A stretch of DNA of 6,198 nucleotides, from positions 1-6,198 of the forward strand of contig JAFQAM010000199.1 of assembly GCA_017416885.1 (NCBI GenBank). Reading direction: 5' to 3'. Both the position numbers and the translations under genes were made by a program. Within the stretch, counting starts at the first letter, position 1. Every line of letters begins with the position of its first letter. This stretch comes from Clostridia bacterium (GTDB lineage: Bacteria; Bacillota; Clostridia; Oscillospirales; CAG-272). The notes beneath the pieces were generated by a model that saw only the letters and a list, made by a program, of their open reading frames with translations, searched no databases and was not told where the DNA came from. This document shows positions 1 to 6,103 of this stretch, in pieces.

Positions 1-1
1 A

Positions 2-454
2 TTGGATGTTGACGGTAAAGCATATGCATTCACGGCTAAAAGCGGTACAGGCAAATCTACTCACATTAAACTGTGGAAAAAGCTCTTAGGCGATAGAGTA
101 ACCGTCGTAAACGGAGATAAGCCTATATTGCGCTTTATTGACGGAGAGCTATACATATACGGCACCCCGTGGTGCGGCAAAGAGGGATGGAACACCAATA
201 TGCGCTCAACTCTTAAGGGGCTTTGCTTCCTTGAAAGAGATGAAAATAACTCCATAAAACCTCTTGAAAAGCCTGAGTGCGCTACACGAATAATGCACCA
301 GATTCTTATGCCAACCGATCCGATTGATGCCATTGCAACACTTGAATTGATGGATAGAATGTTAATGAAAACAGATACTTGGCTTTTAGGCTGCAATATG
401 GATATTGAGGCGGCAAAAATCGCTTACGAAAATATGTCAGGAGAAAAAATATGA
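2..454 (+). CDS. HPr-kinase-like P-loop protein, 5' truncated (possible peptide kinase)
   Basis: The open reading frame is already in progress at the left edge; the TTG at position 2 is an internal Leu codon, not a credible start, because the visible part begins immediately before the P-loop. In the 150 visible residues there is a Walker A motif (AKSGTGKST, residues 12-20, with Lys18), then VNGDKPIL (36-43), where Asp39 sits in the Walker B/Mg-binding position, then GTPWCGK (about 55-61). This order resembles HPr kinase/PEPCK-like proteins found beside PqqD genes and in some lasso-peptide clusters, where homologues phosphorylate a peptide. Many relatives, as I recall them, have DDKP here instead of GDKP. 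The stop overlaps the start of the next gene (ATGA, 451-454), so the two are translationally coupled. The family is fairly secure; kinase activity and a peptide substrate are inference, and a nucleotide-binding protein without kinase activity is possible. Confidence 0.8.
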   Translation: MDVDGKAYAFTAKSGTGKSTHIKLWKKLLGDRVTVVNGDKPILRFIDGELYIYGTPWCGKEGWNTNMRSTLKGLCFLERDENNSIKPLEKPECATRIMHQILMPTDPIDAIATLELMDRMLMKTDTWLLGCNMDIEAAKIAYENMSGEKI

Positions 455-717
455 AAATCAAATCAGGATTTGTTTTAAGAGATGTAGCAGGCAAAACCTT
501 CGTTGTCGCTACAGGCGAGCTTTCAAAAACCTTCAAGGGAATGATTACTCTTAACGAAACAGGTAAATACATTTGGAAGCTTCTTGAAAATGAAATTACC
601 AAGGAAGAAATTGTAGAAAATATGCTTTCGGTATATGAAGGCGTTGATAGAGCAACTATTGAAGCAGATGTAGATAAATTTGTCGCTAAGCTTGCAGGAG
701 ATAATATCCTTGAATAA
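451..717 (+). CDS. PqqD-family peptide-binding protein (RRE-like)
   Basis: This 88-residue protein has the compact PqqD fold pattern: an N-terminal beta region (KSGFVLRDVAGKTFVVATGE, residues 4-23), the typical LNETGKYIWKLLE helix entry (34-46), then a winged-helix-like stretch (TKEEIVENML, 50-59) and a C-terminal helix ending in AGDNILE. PqqD proteins and the related RiPP recognition elements bind the leader of a precursor peptide and present it to a modifying enzyme, often a radical SAM protein. The start is ATG at 451 with AGGAG at 439-443, 7 nt upstream. It overlaps the upstream kinase-like gene by 4 nt and the downstream peptidase gene by 8 nt, so the three are almost certainly one operon. 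Family assignment is firm from motif and size; the partner peptide is not visible in this window. Confidence 0.87.
   Translation: MKIKSGFVLRDVAGKTFVVATGELSKTFKGMITLNETGKYIWKLLENEITKEEIVENMLSVYEGVDRATIEADVDKFVAKLAGDNILE
696..700 (+). promoter_or_regulatory. Ribosome binding site selecting the TTG start at 710
   Basis: AGGAG lies 9 nt before TTG at 710 and inside the end of the PqqD gene. An in-frame TTG at 680 lacks such a site and would overlap PqqD much further; ATG at 731 has only weak purine stretches upstream. This site therefore favours 710 as the peptidase start. Confidence 0.6.
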
Positions 718-1156
718 TATAGAGCTGAGTATGAGCGAAATTTGGGAGCTTGCCAATGTTGTTATATCAAGCGGAGGAGAGTTCAGACTCTTTCACAAGG
801 GCACAAGTATGATGCCGTTGCTTCGTCAAGGCAAGGACTCCGTCGTATTAGTCGCGCCGAATGACATAAAAAAGAACGATATTCTTTTATTTAAGCGTGC
901 AAACGGACAATTCGTTATGCACAGAGCCATCAAAATCAAAAAGAATGAATATATAATGTGCGGCGATAACCAATATGAGCACGAGCGCGGCATTAAAAAA
1001 GAAAACATTTTGGCTAAGGTAAAGGGTATTTACCGCGGCGATGTTTATTTTGAAACAGACAACACCGAGTATCAGAAATATGTAAAAAGAAAGCTTCCTG
1101 TAAGAAGAGCCAAAATTCGATTTTTATATTTCATCGGTATAAACAAAAGAGCATAA
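710..1156 (+). CDS. S24/S26-family serine peptidase, SipW-like, apparently soluble
   Basis: From the TTG at 710 the product is 148 residues. It contains KGTSMMPLL (30-38), matching the S26 box in which the Ser (Ser33) is the nucleophile, then MHRAIKI (70-76) and MCGDN (83-87), matching the later conserved boxes. In SipW/ER-type signal peptidases a His replaces the general-base Lys, and His71 sits where that His is expected. No transmembrane helix is seen before or after the catalytic core, unlike standard signal peptidases; the C-terminus is short and basic (KRKLPVRRAKIRF). It follows PqqD with an 8-nt overlap and is the last gene before a terminator. In this context it may cut a leader from a modified peptide in the cytoplasm, but this is inference; an S24 (LexA-like) regulatory peptidase without a DNA-binding domain is an alternative. 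ATG at 731 is a possible alternative start and would leave both catalytic boxes intact. Confidence 0.75.
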   Translation: MNNIELSMSEIWELANVVISSGGEFRLFHKGTSMMPLLRQGKDSVVLVAPNDIKKNDILLFKRANGQFVMHRAIKIKKNEYIMCGDNQYEHERGIKKENILAKVKGIYRGDVYFETDNTEYQKYVKRKLPVRRAKIRFLYFIGINKRA

Positions 1157-1189
1157 AAATTCCTACCTGACATAATCAGGTAGGTTTTT
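1155..1189. terminator. Bidirectional intrinsic terminator between convergent genes
   Basis: A perfect 9-bp stem (CCTACCTGA at 1162-1170, TCAGGTAGG at 1176-1184) closes a 5-nt loop (CATAA). On the plus strand it is followed by TTTTT (1185-1189) and ends the kinase-PqqD-peptidase operon. On the minus strand the A-run at 1155-1159 becomes a U-run, so it can also end the rlmA transcript, whose stop codon lies only a few bases away at 1192. Confidence 0.9.
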
Positions 1190-1191
1190 AT

Positions 1192-2019
1192 TTATAGCTT
1201 CTTGTATATTGCAAAATTTACCTCAATAGTTGTATTTAGCTCGTTAACATTTTTAAGCTTTTCCTTATCTTCAAGGCTTGTTCTATGGTAGTAAGGTGTC
1301 ATAGTAAACAAATTATAAATCGTATCATAACCGCTTATTGTAGCATCATATTTTAAATTTTCAACACCTGCAAGCTCAAAGCCATCATATGACGGAAATT
1401 TTTCCTCGTTGTCATATACATCACTATATAAAATTTTCTTTAATCCGTCTAAATGCTTGGTGCCTGCAGAAACAACAATCAAACGCCCCTGTGTCGCTAA
1501 AACACGCAAAAAGTCCTCGTTTGCAACAGGCGCAAACAGATTTATATCTATATCGGCGCACCCGTCATCAACGGGCATTTCAAAAATGCTTGAAACAGAG
1601 TATAAAACATTGCTTTTATCCATACGCCTCGCGCTTTTTGCACCGTGCTCGCAACCGAATTTAGACATATCAAAGCCTATTACCGATGAAACACCGAATT
1701 TATCCGCAACACCCTCAGTATAATATCCTTCGCCGCAGCCTGCGTCAATTATAACATCGTTCTTGTACTGTCCGATAATATCGCAAAGCTTATTGCGAAT
1801 ATTTGAATAAGCGCCGCTTAAAAAGAAATTGCTTCGCGCCTTTATCATTTCTTTGGAGTCTCCCGCTTTGGCATTGTTCATTTTACCGGGCTTTAATAAA
1901 TTTATATATCCGCTTGATGCAATATCAAATGAGTGTCCCTTTTCACATTTTAAGCTATTTTCAAATCTTGAAAAATTACATCCGCATATAGGACATCTTA
2001 AAAAATCCTCAAAATTCAT
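1192..2019 (-). CDS. rlmA: 23S rRNA (guanine-N1)-methyltransferase, RlmA family
   Basis: The 275-residue product has the RlmA layout. An N-terminal zinc-binding segment supplies Cys9, Cys12, Cys25 and His29, followed by the family signature GYINLLKPG (37-45) and GDSKEMIKAR (53-62). The SAM-binding motif I is IIDAGCGEGYYT (90-101), and later NLFAP and MTPYYHR motifs match the family. RlmA enzymes methylate N1 of a guanine in hairpin 35 of 23S rRNA, near the peptide exit tunnel: G745 for the RlmA(I) type of Gram-negatives and G748 for the RlmA(II)/TlrB type of Gram-positives. The organism's apparent Gram-positive origin favours G748, but sequence reading alone does not settle it; RlmA(II)/TlrB relatives can affect tylosin or telithromycin response. 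Length is normal for the family. The ATG (complement of 2017-2019) has AGAGG 5 nt upstream. It is transcribed divergently from the next gene. Confidence 0.92.
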   Translation of the reverse strand: MNFEDFLRCPICGCNFSRFENSLKCEKGHSFDIASSGYINLLKPGKMNNAKAGDSKEMIKARSNFFLSGAYSNIRNKLCDIIGQYKNDVIIDAGCGEGYYTEGVADKFGVSSVIGFDMSKFGCEHGAKSARRMDKSNVLYSVSSIFEMPVDDGCADIDINLFAPVANEDFLRVLATQGRLIVVSAGTKHLDGLKKILYSDVYDNEEKFPSYDGFELAGVENLKYDATISGYDTIYNLFTMTPYYHRTSLEDKEKLKNVNELNTTIEVNFAIYKKL

Positions 2020-2036
2020 TTTTACCTCTAATTAAA

Positions 2037-2065
2037 TTGACATTTTATTTATTATATATTATAAT
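2037..2065 (+). promoter_or_regulatory. Consensus sigma-A promoter for the uracil methyltransferase operon
   Basis: A perfect TTGACA (2037-2042), a 17-nt spacer and a perfect TATAAT (2060-2065) make an ideal vegetative promoter. Transcription would start near 2071-2073, leaving a leader of about 30 nt before the ATG at 2103. With no terminator seen up to 6198, it may drive all five downstream genes. Confidence 0.85.
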
Positions 2066-2086
2066 AGAATCGGAGAACAATTTCAA
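2058..2086 (-). promoter_or_regulatory. Sigma-A-type promoter for rlmA
   Basis: Read on the minus strand, TTGAAA (complement of 2081-2086) is followed by a 17-nt spacer and a perfect TATAAT (complement of 2058-2063). Transcription would start near 2051, about 31 nt before the rlmA ATG. Its -10 overlaps the -10 of the plus-strand promoter. Assignment is by consensus match only. Confidence 0.75.
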
Positions 2087-2102
2087 GTGCAAAGGAGAAA
2101 AT

Positions 2103-3377
2103 ATGGTAAATCTAAATGAAATTTACGAGGTAGTAATAGAAGACACAAACATATTTGCAAACGGAGTCTGCCATATTGATTCCTTTGTGGTTTTTGTGGA
2201 AAATGCATTAAAAGGCGAAAAATGCAAAATTCAAATATCAAAGGTGCATCCTCGCTTCGCATATGCTAAATGTAATGAGGTTTTAGAAAGCAACATTAAT
2301 AGAACCGCGCATGTATGCGATAAATACGAAAAATGCGGCGGTTGCTCATTTTTACATACATCTATAAATTTTGAAAACGAAACAAAAGAAAATTTTGTTA
2401 AATCTGTATTTACTAAAAATAAAATTAATGCAATTTTTGAAAAAATCATTTGCCCTGTGTCCGAAAAATATAGAAATAAGATTGTACTTTTCTATAATGG
2501 ACAATCCTTTGGCTATAATGAAAAATCAACCACAAAAATTATAGAGCATACCTCTTGTATTTTAAATAACGAGATTTTTGATAATATAGCTCTTTTTACC
2601 GCAAAAGCATTAAAAGGTACACCCCTTCGCGCATTATACCTTCGTAAAAACAGAGACAACACCGAAATTATGGTTTGCCCAATATTCTATACACAAACAA
2701 GCATTTTAGAATATGTAAGCCTGCTTTTAAAGGAATTTCCTAATGTAAAAACAGTATTAACCGCGAGCATAAAGGATAAGGATTTTGCAACAGAAAAGCT
2801 AACCTTTAAAACAGTATATGGCGACGGATATATCACGGATACACTTTGTGGCTTATCCTTTAAAATATCTCCAAAATCCTTTTATCAAGTCAACCCGGAC
2901 TGCGCCGAATTGCTTTACAAAAAAGCAATTGAGCTTTTAAATCCACAACCAAACGAGCAAATTGCCGACCTGTTTTGCGGCACGGGTACAATGGGAATTA
3001 TTACAGCTAAACGCACAAATTGTAAGGCTTACGGCATAGAAATTGAACCAAGCGCAGTAAAAGATGCAAGGACTAATGCCAAGCTTAACGGTGTAACTAA
3101 CATAGAATTTAAAGCCCAGGATGCAAGCAAATTTGATAAACAAATTGACTCTTGCATAATTGACCCACCGCGCAAGGGCTGCTCAAAACTTATGCTTGAT
3201 ACCTTGCTTCGCTTAAAGCCTAAAAGAATCGTCTATGTCTCTTGCAATCCCGACACGATGTGTAATGACCTGAAGGCTTTACTTAACGACTACGCAATTT
3301 CATCACCTGTTTATACATATAACCAATTTCCACGAACATCTCACACCGAAAGCATTGTAATGCTAACACTAAAATAA
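2103..3377 (+). CDS. rlmCD: 23S rRNA (uracil-C5)-methyltransferase, TrmA/RlmD/RlmCD family
   Basis: The 424-residue product has the complete family architecture. A TRAM-like RNA-binding domain occupies about residues 1-58. An iron-sulfur cluster site follows, with Cys72, Cys78 and Cys81 (pattern C-x5-C-x2-C) and the fourth ligand Cys152. The catalytic domain has FYQVN (260-264), the SAM-binding motif DLFCGTGTMG (289-298), DPPRKG (354-359), the nucleophile Cys381 in SCNPDT and the general base Glu416 in TSHTES. It makes 5-methyluridine in RNA. In Firmicutes the best-known member, RlmCD, modifies both U747 and U1939 of 23S rRNA, so the symbol is tentative: paralogues of differing specificity exist. 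The start at 2103 is set by AAAGGAG at 2091-2097; an in-frame TTG at 2037 is part of the -35 box, so the longer frame is not used. The next gene starts 2 nt after its stop. Confidence 0.9.
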   Translation: MVNLNEIYEVVIEDTNIFANGVCHIDSFVVFVENALKGEKCKIQISKVHPRFAYAKCNEVLESNINRTAHVCDKYEKCGGCSFLHTSINFENETKENFVKSVFTKNKINAIFEKIICPVSEKYRNKIVLFYNGQSFGYNEKSTTKIIEHTSCILNNEIFDNIALFTAKALKGTPLRALYLRKNRDNTEIMVCPIFYTQTSILEYVSLLLKEFPNVKTVLTASIKDKDFATEKLTFKTVYGDGYITDTLCGLSFKISPKSFYQVNPDCAELLYKKAIELLNPQPNEQIADLFCGTGTMGIITAKRTNCKAYGIEIEPSAVKDARTNAKLNGVTNIEFKAQDASKFDKQIDSCIIDPPRKGCSKLMLDTLLRLKPKRIVYVSCNPDTMCNDLKALLNDYAISSPVYTYNQFPRTSHTESIVMLTLK

Positions 3378-3379
3378 AT

Positions 3380-3871
3380 ATGAACTACACTATAAGAGAA
3401 ATTCAACAAAAAGATAATAGACAAGTAGAAAATGTAATTCGTGCTTGCCTTATAGAATTTGGCGCTAACCACGAAGGCACCGCTTGGGCAGACCCCGACC
3501 TTTGCAGATTTTTCGAAATCTATAATACAGTCGGCAATAAATATTGGATAATTGAAGATGAAAACGGAACAATCTTAGGCGGAGTAGGCATCGGCAATCT
3601 TGAAGGCACCGACAAAATATGCGAGCTTCAAAAAATGTATTGCCTACCCGAAATCCGCGGCACAGGACTATCCCATAAGCTAATGGATATAGCATTAAAC
3701 TATGCCAAGCAATACTACAAAAAATGCTACCTTGAAACACTACCAAATATGATAGCAGCTCAAAAATTCTACGAAAAACACGGCTTTATCCGCATCTACG
3801 AGCCCGTTATCAAAACAGAGCATTTTGCTTGCGATGTTTTATACATAAAAGACTTATACAAGGAGAAATAA
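3380..3871 (+). CDS. GNAT-family N-acetyltransferase
   Basis: The 163-residue protein is a single GNAT domain. It has a central beta strand with a conserved turn (GTILGGVGIG, 63-72), the beta-4 strand KMYCLPEIRG (85-94) leading into the acetyl-CoA pyrophosphate loop RGTGL (93-97), and the C-terminal AAQKFYEKHGF box (126-136), whose Tyr131 is in the usual place for the general acid. The substrate cannot be told from sequence; small molecules, antibiotics or protein N-termini are all possible for this superfamily. It starts only 2 nt after the upstream stop and has no purine-rich ribosome binding site ahead of it, so translation probably depends on ribosomes finishing the methyltransferase. It ends 4 nt before the next gene, whose AAGGAG lies inside its last codons. 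Confidence 0.88.
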   Translation: MNYTIREIQQKDNRQVENVIRACLIEFGANHEGTAWADPDLCRFFEIYNTVGNKYWIIEDENGTILGGVGIGNLEGTDKICELQKMYCLPEIRGTGLSHKLMDIALNYAKQYYKKCYLETLPNMIAAQKFYEKHGFIRIYEPVIKTEHFACDVLYIKDLYKEK

Positions 3872-3875
3872 CAAA

Positions 3876-5330
3876 ATGAAAGAGAATAATTTTGAAAGAA
3901 ACTTACCAAGTGGCTATCGCGTAGCAAAAGTGATAGATGAAAAGAAAGTTGATTTCCTTTCGGTTATTATAGCGTGTTTTATATGCGTGGTTCTTCTATT
4001 TATCGGCTTTATACCGCTAATGATTAATGACGACTTATTATCAAACCTTAATTTGTTTGTCTTGATATATGGAATTTTATGGGCATTTATCTATTCGTTG
4101 CTGCACGAACTTATACACGGTATAGCTTGTAAAATTAAAACGGGGGAAAGATTTGTTTATAAAATAGATTTAAGTGGAGTATATTGTACCACACCAAAAA
4201 TACTCATATATAGAAAAAGCGCACTCTTTGTGTTATTATCTCCAATAGTGTTTTTTACTGTAATATTAATACCAACTCTTGTAGCTTTGTATTTTATTGA
4301 TTCATTTTCTTATGCAGTTGCAGTAATTGTCTTTACTGTTCATATAATTGGAAGCCTACACGATTTATATGTGTCAAAGTTACTTACTGATAAACACAAA
4401 GATGAAATGACTCTTGTAAACTTTAAAGATTCAAAAAGAACAATTTTAGTATTCGATGAATCACTTAAAGATGAAGAGGATGAAAACACAATGGATTTTT
4501 CAAAAGAATTTAACGGAAAAAAAGAAACAGAGATTGATAAAGAAAAGAAAGCGAGAAATACAAAAGTGTCATCTGTTTTGTGCATCGTTATATTTTCTAT
4601 AAGCTTTTTGATTCATTTATACTTAACTGCATTTAGTGGAGGATTTCTATATAGTCATAAATCTATCGAATTTTATGAAATGATGAGCTTTTATATTTGC
4701 ATCATAAGCGCTATTGCAATCATAATAACATCTTGTACAATGAAAAAATATTATAACCTTAAAATAGTAGCAATAGTTTTGGCGATCGTTTCTGCAATTC
4801 CGCTATCGTTTCTATCCGTCATTCAAACATCTCTTTGCATAAAATCTTATACTACAGATGTAAATAACTACGGCGTTTATGATTATCCTGAATATATGGC
4901 CGATGATTATTTCCCTGAGAAAATAACAGATAGTATGACACCTATATGTTACTCATATTATTTAGATGGCTTTTTTGATGTAGTTTATGAATTGTATCTT
5001 GAAGTACAAATGACAGAAACAGAATATGAAAAATACAAATCACAATATGAAAACGAATTAAAAGATTTCTTTTTTGCATCCGAATACTCTGAGTATGTTA
5101 TTTCTGATGAAACCAGTATGTACACAACATATAGTTTTGAAGAAAACTATATGGATAGTCCCGACATAAGAAAGATTTTATTTAATGATAAAGATGACAC
5201 AGTAATATTTATATCAATATATGGCTTAGATCCATTCTATTACGAAAATTCATACTACTTCAAACGATTTAATTTAGATCCAATGGAATATTCAAACTAC
5301 TTAAAGGAAAATAAAAATGAAAGCAATTGA
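3876..5330 (+). CDS. DUF3267-like membrane zincin with a C-terminal extension of unknown function
   Basis: The 484-residue protein begins with two predicted membrane helices (about 28-50 and 58-76) leading into HELIHG (77-82), the HExxH zinc motif with His77, Glu78 and His81. Two more helices follow (about 115-141 and 144-160), then GSLHDLY (159-165), whose Asp163 may be a third zinc ligand as in site-2-protease-like enzymes. This part matches putative zincin peptidases of the DUF3267 type. An unusual charged linker (about 195-230, many Glu/Lys) comes next, three further helices (about 231-252, 272-289, 295-318), and a tail of some 165 residues rich in Tyr, Asp and Glu, probably outside the membrane. 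I do not recognise the tail with certainty. Intramembrane proteolysis is inferred from the motif; no substrate is evident. Start ATG 3876 has AAGGAG at 3860-3865, 10 nt away. A sampled 60-base stretch near the 3' end is about 28% GC versus 37% in a stretch of the next gene. Confidence 0.8.
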   Translation: MKENNFERNLPSGYRVAKVIDEKKVDFLSVIIACFICVVLLFIGFIPLMINDDLLSNLNLFVLIYGILWAFIYSLLHELIHGIACKIKTGERFVYKIDLSGVYCTTPKILIYRKSALFVLLSPIVFFTVILIPTLVALYFIDSFSYAVAVIVFTVHIIGSLHDLYVSKLLTDKHKDEMTLVNFKDSKRTILVFDESLKDEEDENTMDFSKEFNGKKETEIDKEKKARNTKVSSVLCIVIFSISFLIHLYLTAFSGGFLYSHKSIEFYEMMSFYICIISAIAIIITSCTMKKYYNLKIVAIVLAIVSAIPLSFLSVIQTSLCIKSYTTDVNNYGVYDYPEYMADDYFPEKITDSMTPICYSYYLDGFFDVVYELYLEVQMTETEYEKYKSQYENELKDFFFASEYSEYVISDETSMYTTYSFEENYMDSPDIRKILFNDKDDTVIFISIYGLDPFYYENSYYFKRFNLDPMEYSNYLKENKNESN

Positions 5331-6102
5331 ATTAATTGAGGAACTTAAAAACGGAGCATTTGAGCTTAGCGGAAGGACCTGTGACACTGTAAAAGCAGGC
5401 AATCCCGAAAAGGAAATAGGAAAAGTTGCAGTAGCTATGTTTGCAACTGTTGATATAATAAAGAAGGTGAAAGAATGGGGAGCAGATATGCTTATCGTTC
5501 ACGAGCCTACATATTATGACCATTTTGAGGAAATGCTCGTAAATCCTGTAACCGAAGCCAAAAAGAAGCTTATAGAAGAAAGCGGAATTGTGCTTTTCAG
5601 ATATCACGATTTTATGCACCATAGACCAATCGACCAAATCCCCGAGGGCGAAGTACATTATTTAGGATTAAAGGGAAAGCTTGAAAATACACCGTATTCT
5701 GCATCATATATGTACCATTTATATGAACCGATAACCGCCCTTGACCTTGCCAAGCTTATGGAAAAAGAACTTGGCATCAAGCATGTAAAAATCGCAGGCG
5801 AAAGAAACAAAAAATCAACAAACATCGCATTATGCTTTGGCACTCCCGGCGGAGTTTATGATCTACTCCGTGATGAAAATGTTGAAATAGTCCTAACAGG
5901 TGAGATTTGTGAGTGGATGCTTGGAGAATACGCAAGAGACGCAGCATTACTTGGCTATAATAAGTCACTTATTGTTATGGGACATATTGGCTCGGAAAGA
6001 GACGGAATGCGATTACTTGCTGAAAAACTATCCAAAAAGCATACATCATTTGAAACAAAATATTTTGAATGTGGAGAAGTATATACATATACAGAGGAAT
6101 AA
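5317..6102 (+). CDS. NIF3-family dinuclear-metal protein
   Basis: The 261-residue protein has the two halves of the NIF3/YbgI family and normal family length. The N-terminal part carries LIVHEPTYYDH (59-69) and RYHDFMH (95-101); the C-terminal part carries FGTPGG (174-179), LTGEICEW (193-200) and MGHIGSE (221-227). By comparison with characterised members, His62, Asp98, His223 and Glu227 would bind the two metal ions. The usual second His of the HH pair is Glu63 here. The family is often labelled GTP cyclohydrolase 1 type 2, but the true activity is uncertain and I do not assign one. The ATG at 5317 lies within the end of the upstream zincin gene (14-nt overlap), with AAAGGA at 5303-5308, 8 nt away, supporting coupled translation. 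The next gene starts 1 nt after its stop. Confidence 0.88.
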   Translation: MKAIELIEELKNGAFELSGRTCDTVKAGNPEKEIGKVAVAMFATVDIIKKVKEWGADMLIVHEPTYYDHFEEMLVNPVTEAKKKLIEESGIVLFRYHDFMHHRPIDQIPEGEVHYLGLKGKLENTPYSASYMYHLYEPITALDLAKLMEKELGIKHVKIAGERNKKSTNIALCFGTPGGVYDLLRDENVEIVLTGEICEWMLGEYARDAALLGYNKSLIVMGHIGSERDGMRLLAEKLSKKHTSFETKYFECGEVYTYTEE

Positions 6103-6103
6103 A

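Noticed and set aside
61..396. Minus-strand open frame opposite the kinase-like gene
   Set aside because: Shadow of a well-conserved plus-strand coding frame, with no recognisable motif or ribosome binding site.
680..709. TTG at 680 as start of the S26-like peptidase
   Set aside because: No ribosome binding site and a long overlap with the PqqD gene; TTG 710 has AGGAG at good spacing.
2..1156. Complete lasso-peptide cluster
   Set aside because: No B2 transglutaminase-like protease or asparagine-synthetase-like cyclase is in view; only PqqD and kinase-like proteins are shared with such clusters.
1389..2035. Plus-strand open frames opposite rlmA
   Set aside because: They overlap each other and lie opposite a gene with clear zinc and SAM motifs; translations look random.
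2037..2102. N-terminal extension of the uracil methyltransferase starting at TTG 2037
   Set aside because: The TTG is the first half of a perfect -35 box and the extension reads through the -10; ATG 2103 has a strong ribosome binding site.
3732..3760. Possible internal promoter in the GNAT gene (TTGAAA at 3732)
   Set aside because: No acceptable -10 hexamer at 16-18 nt spacing.
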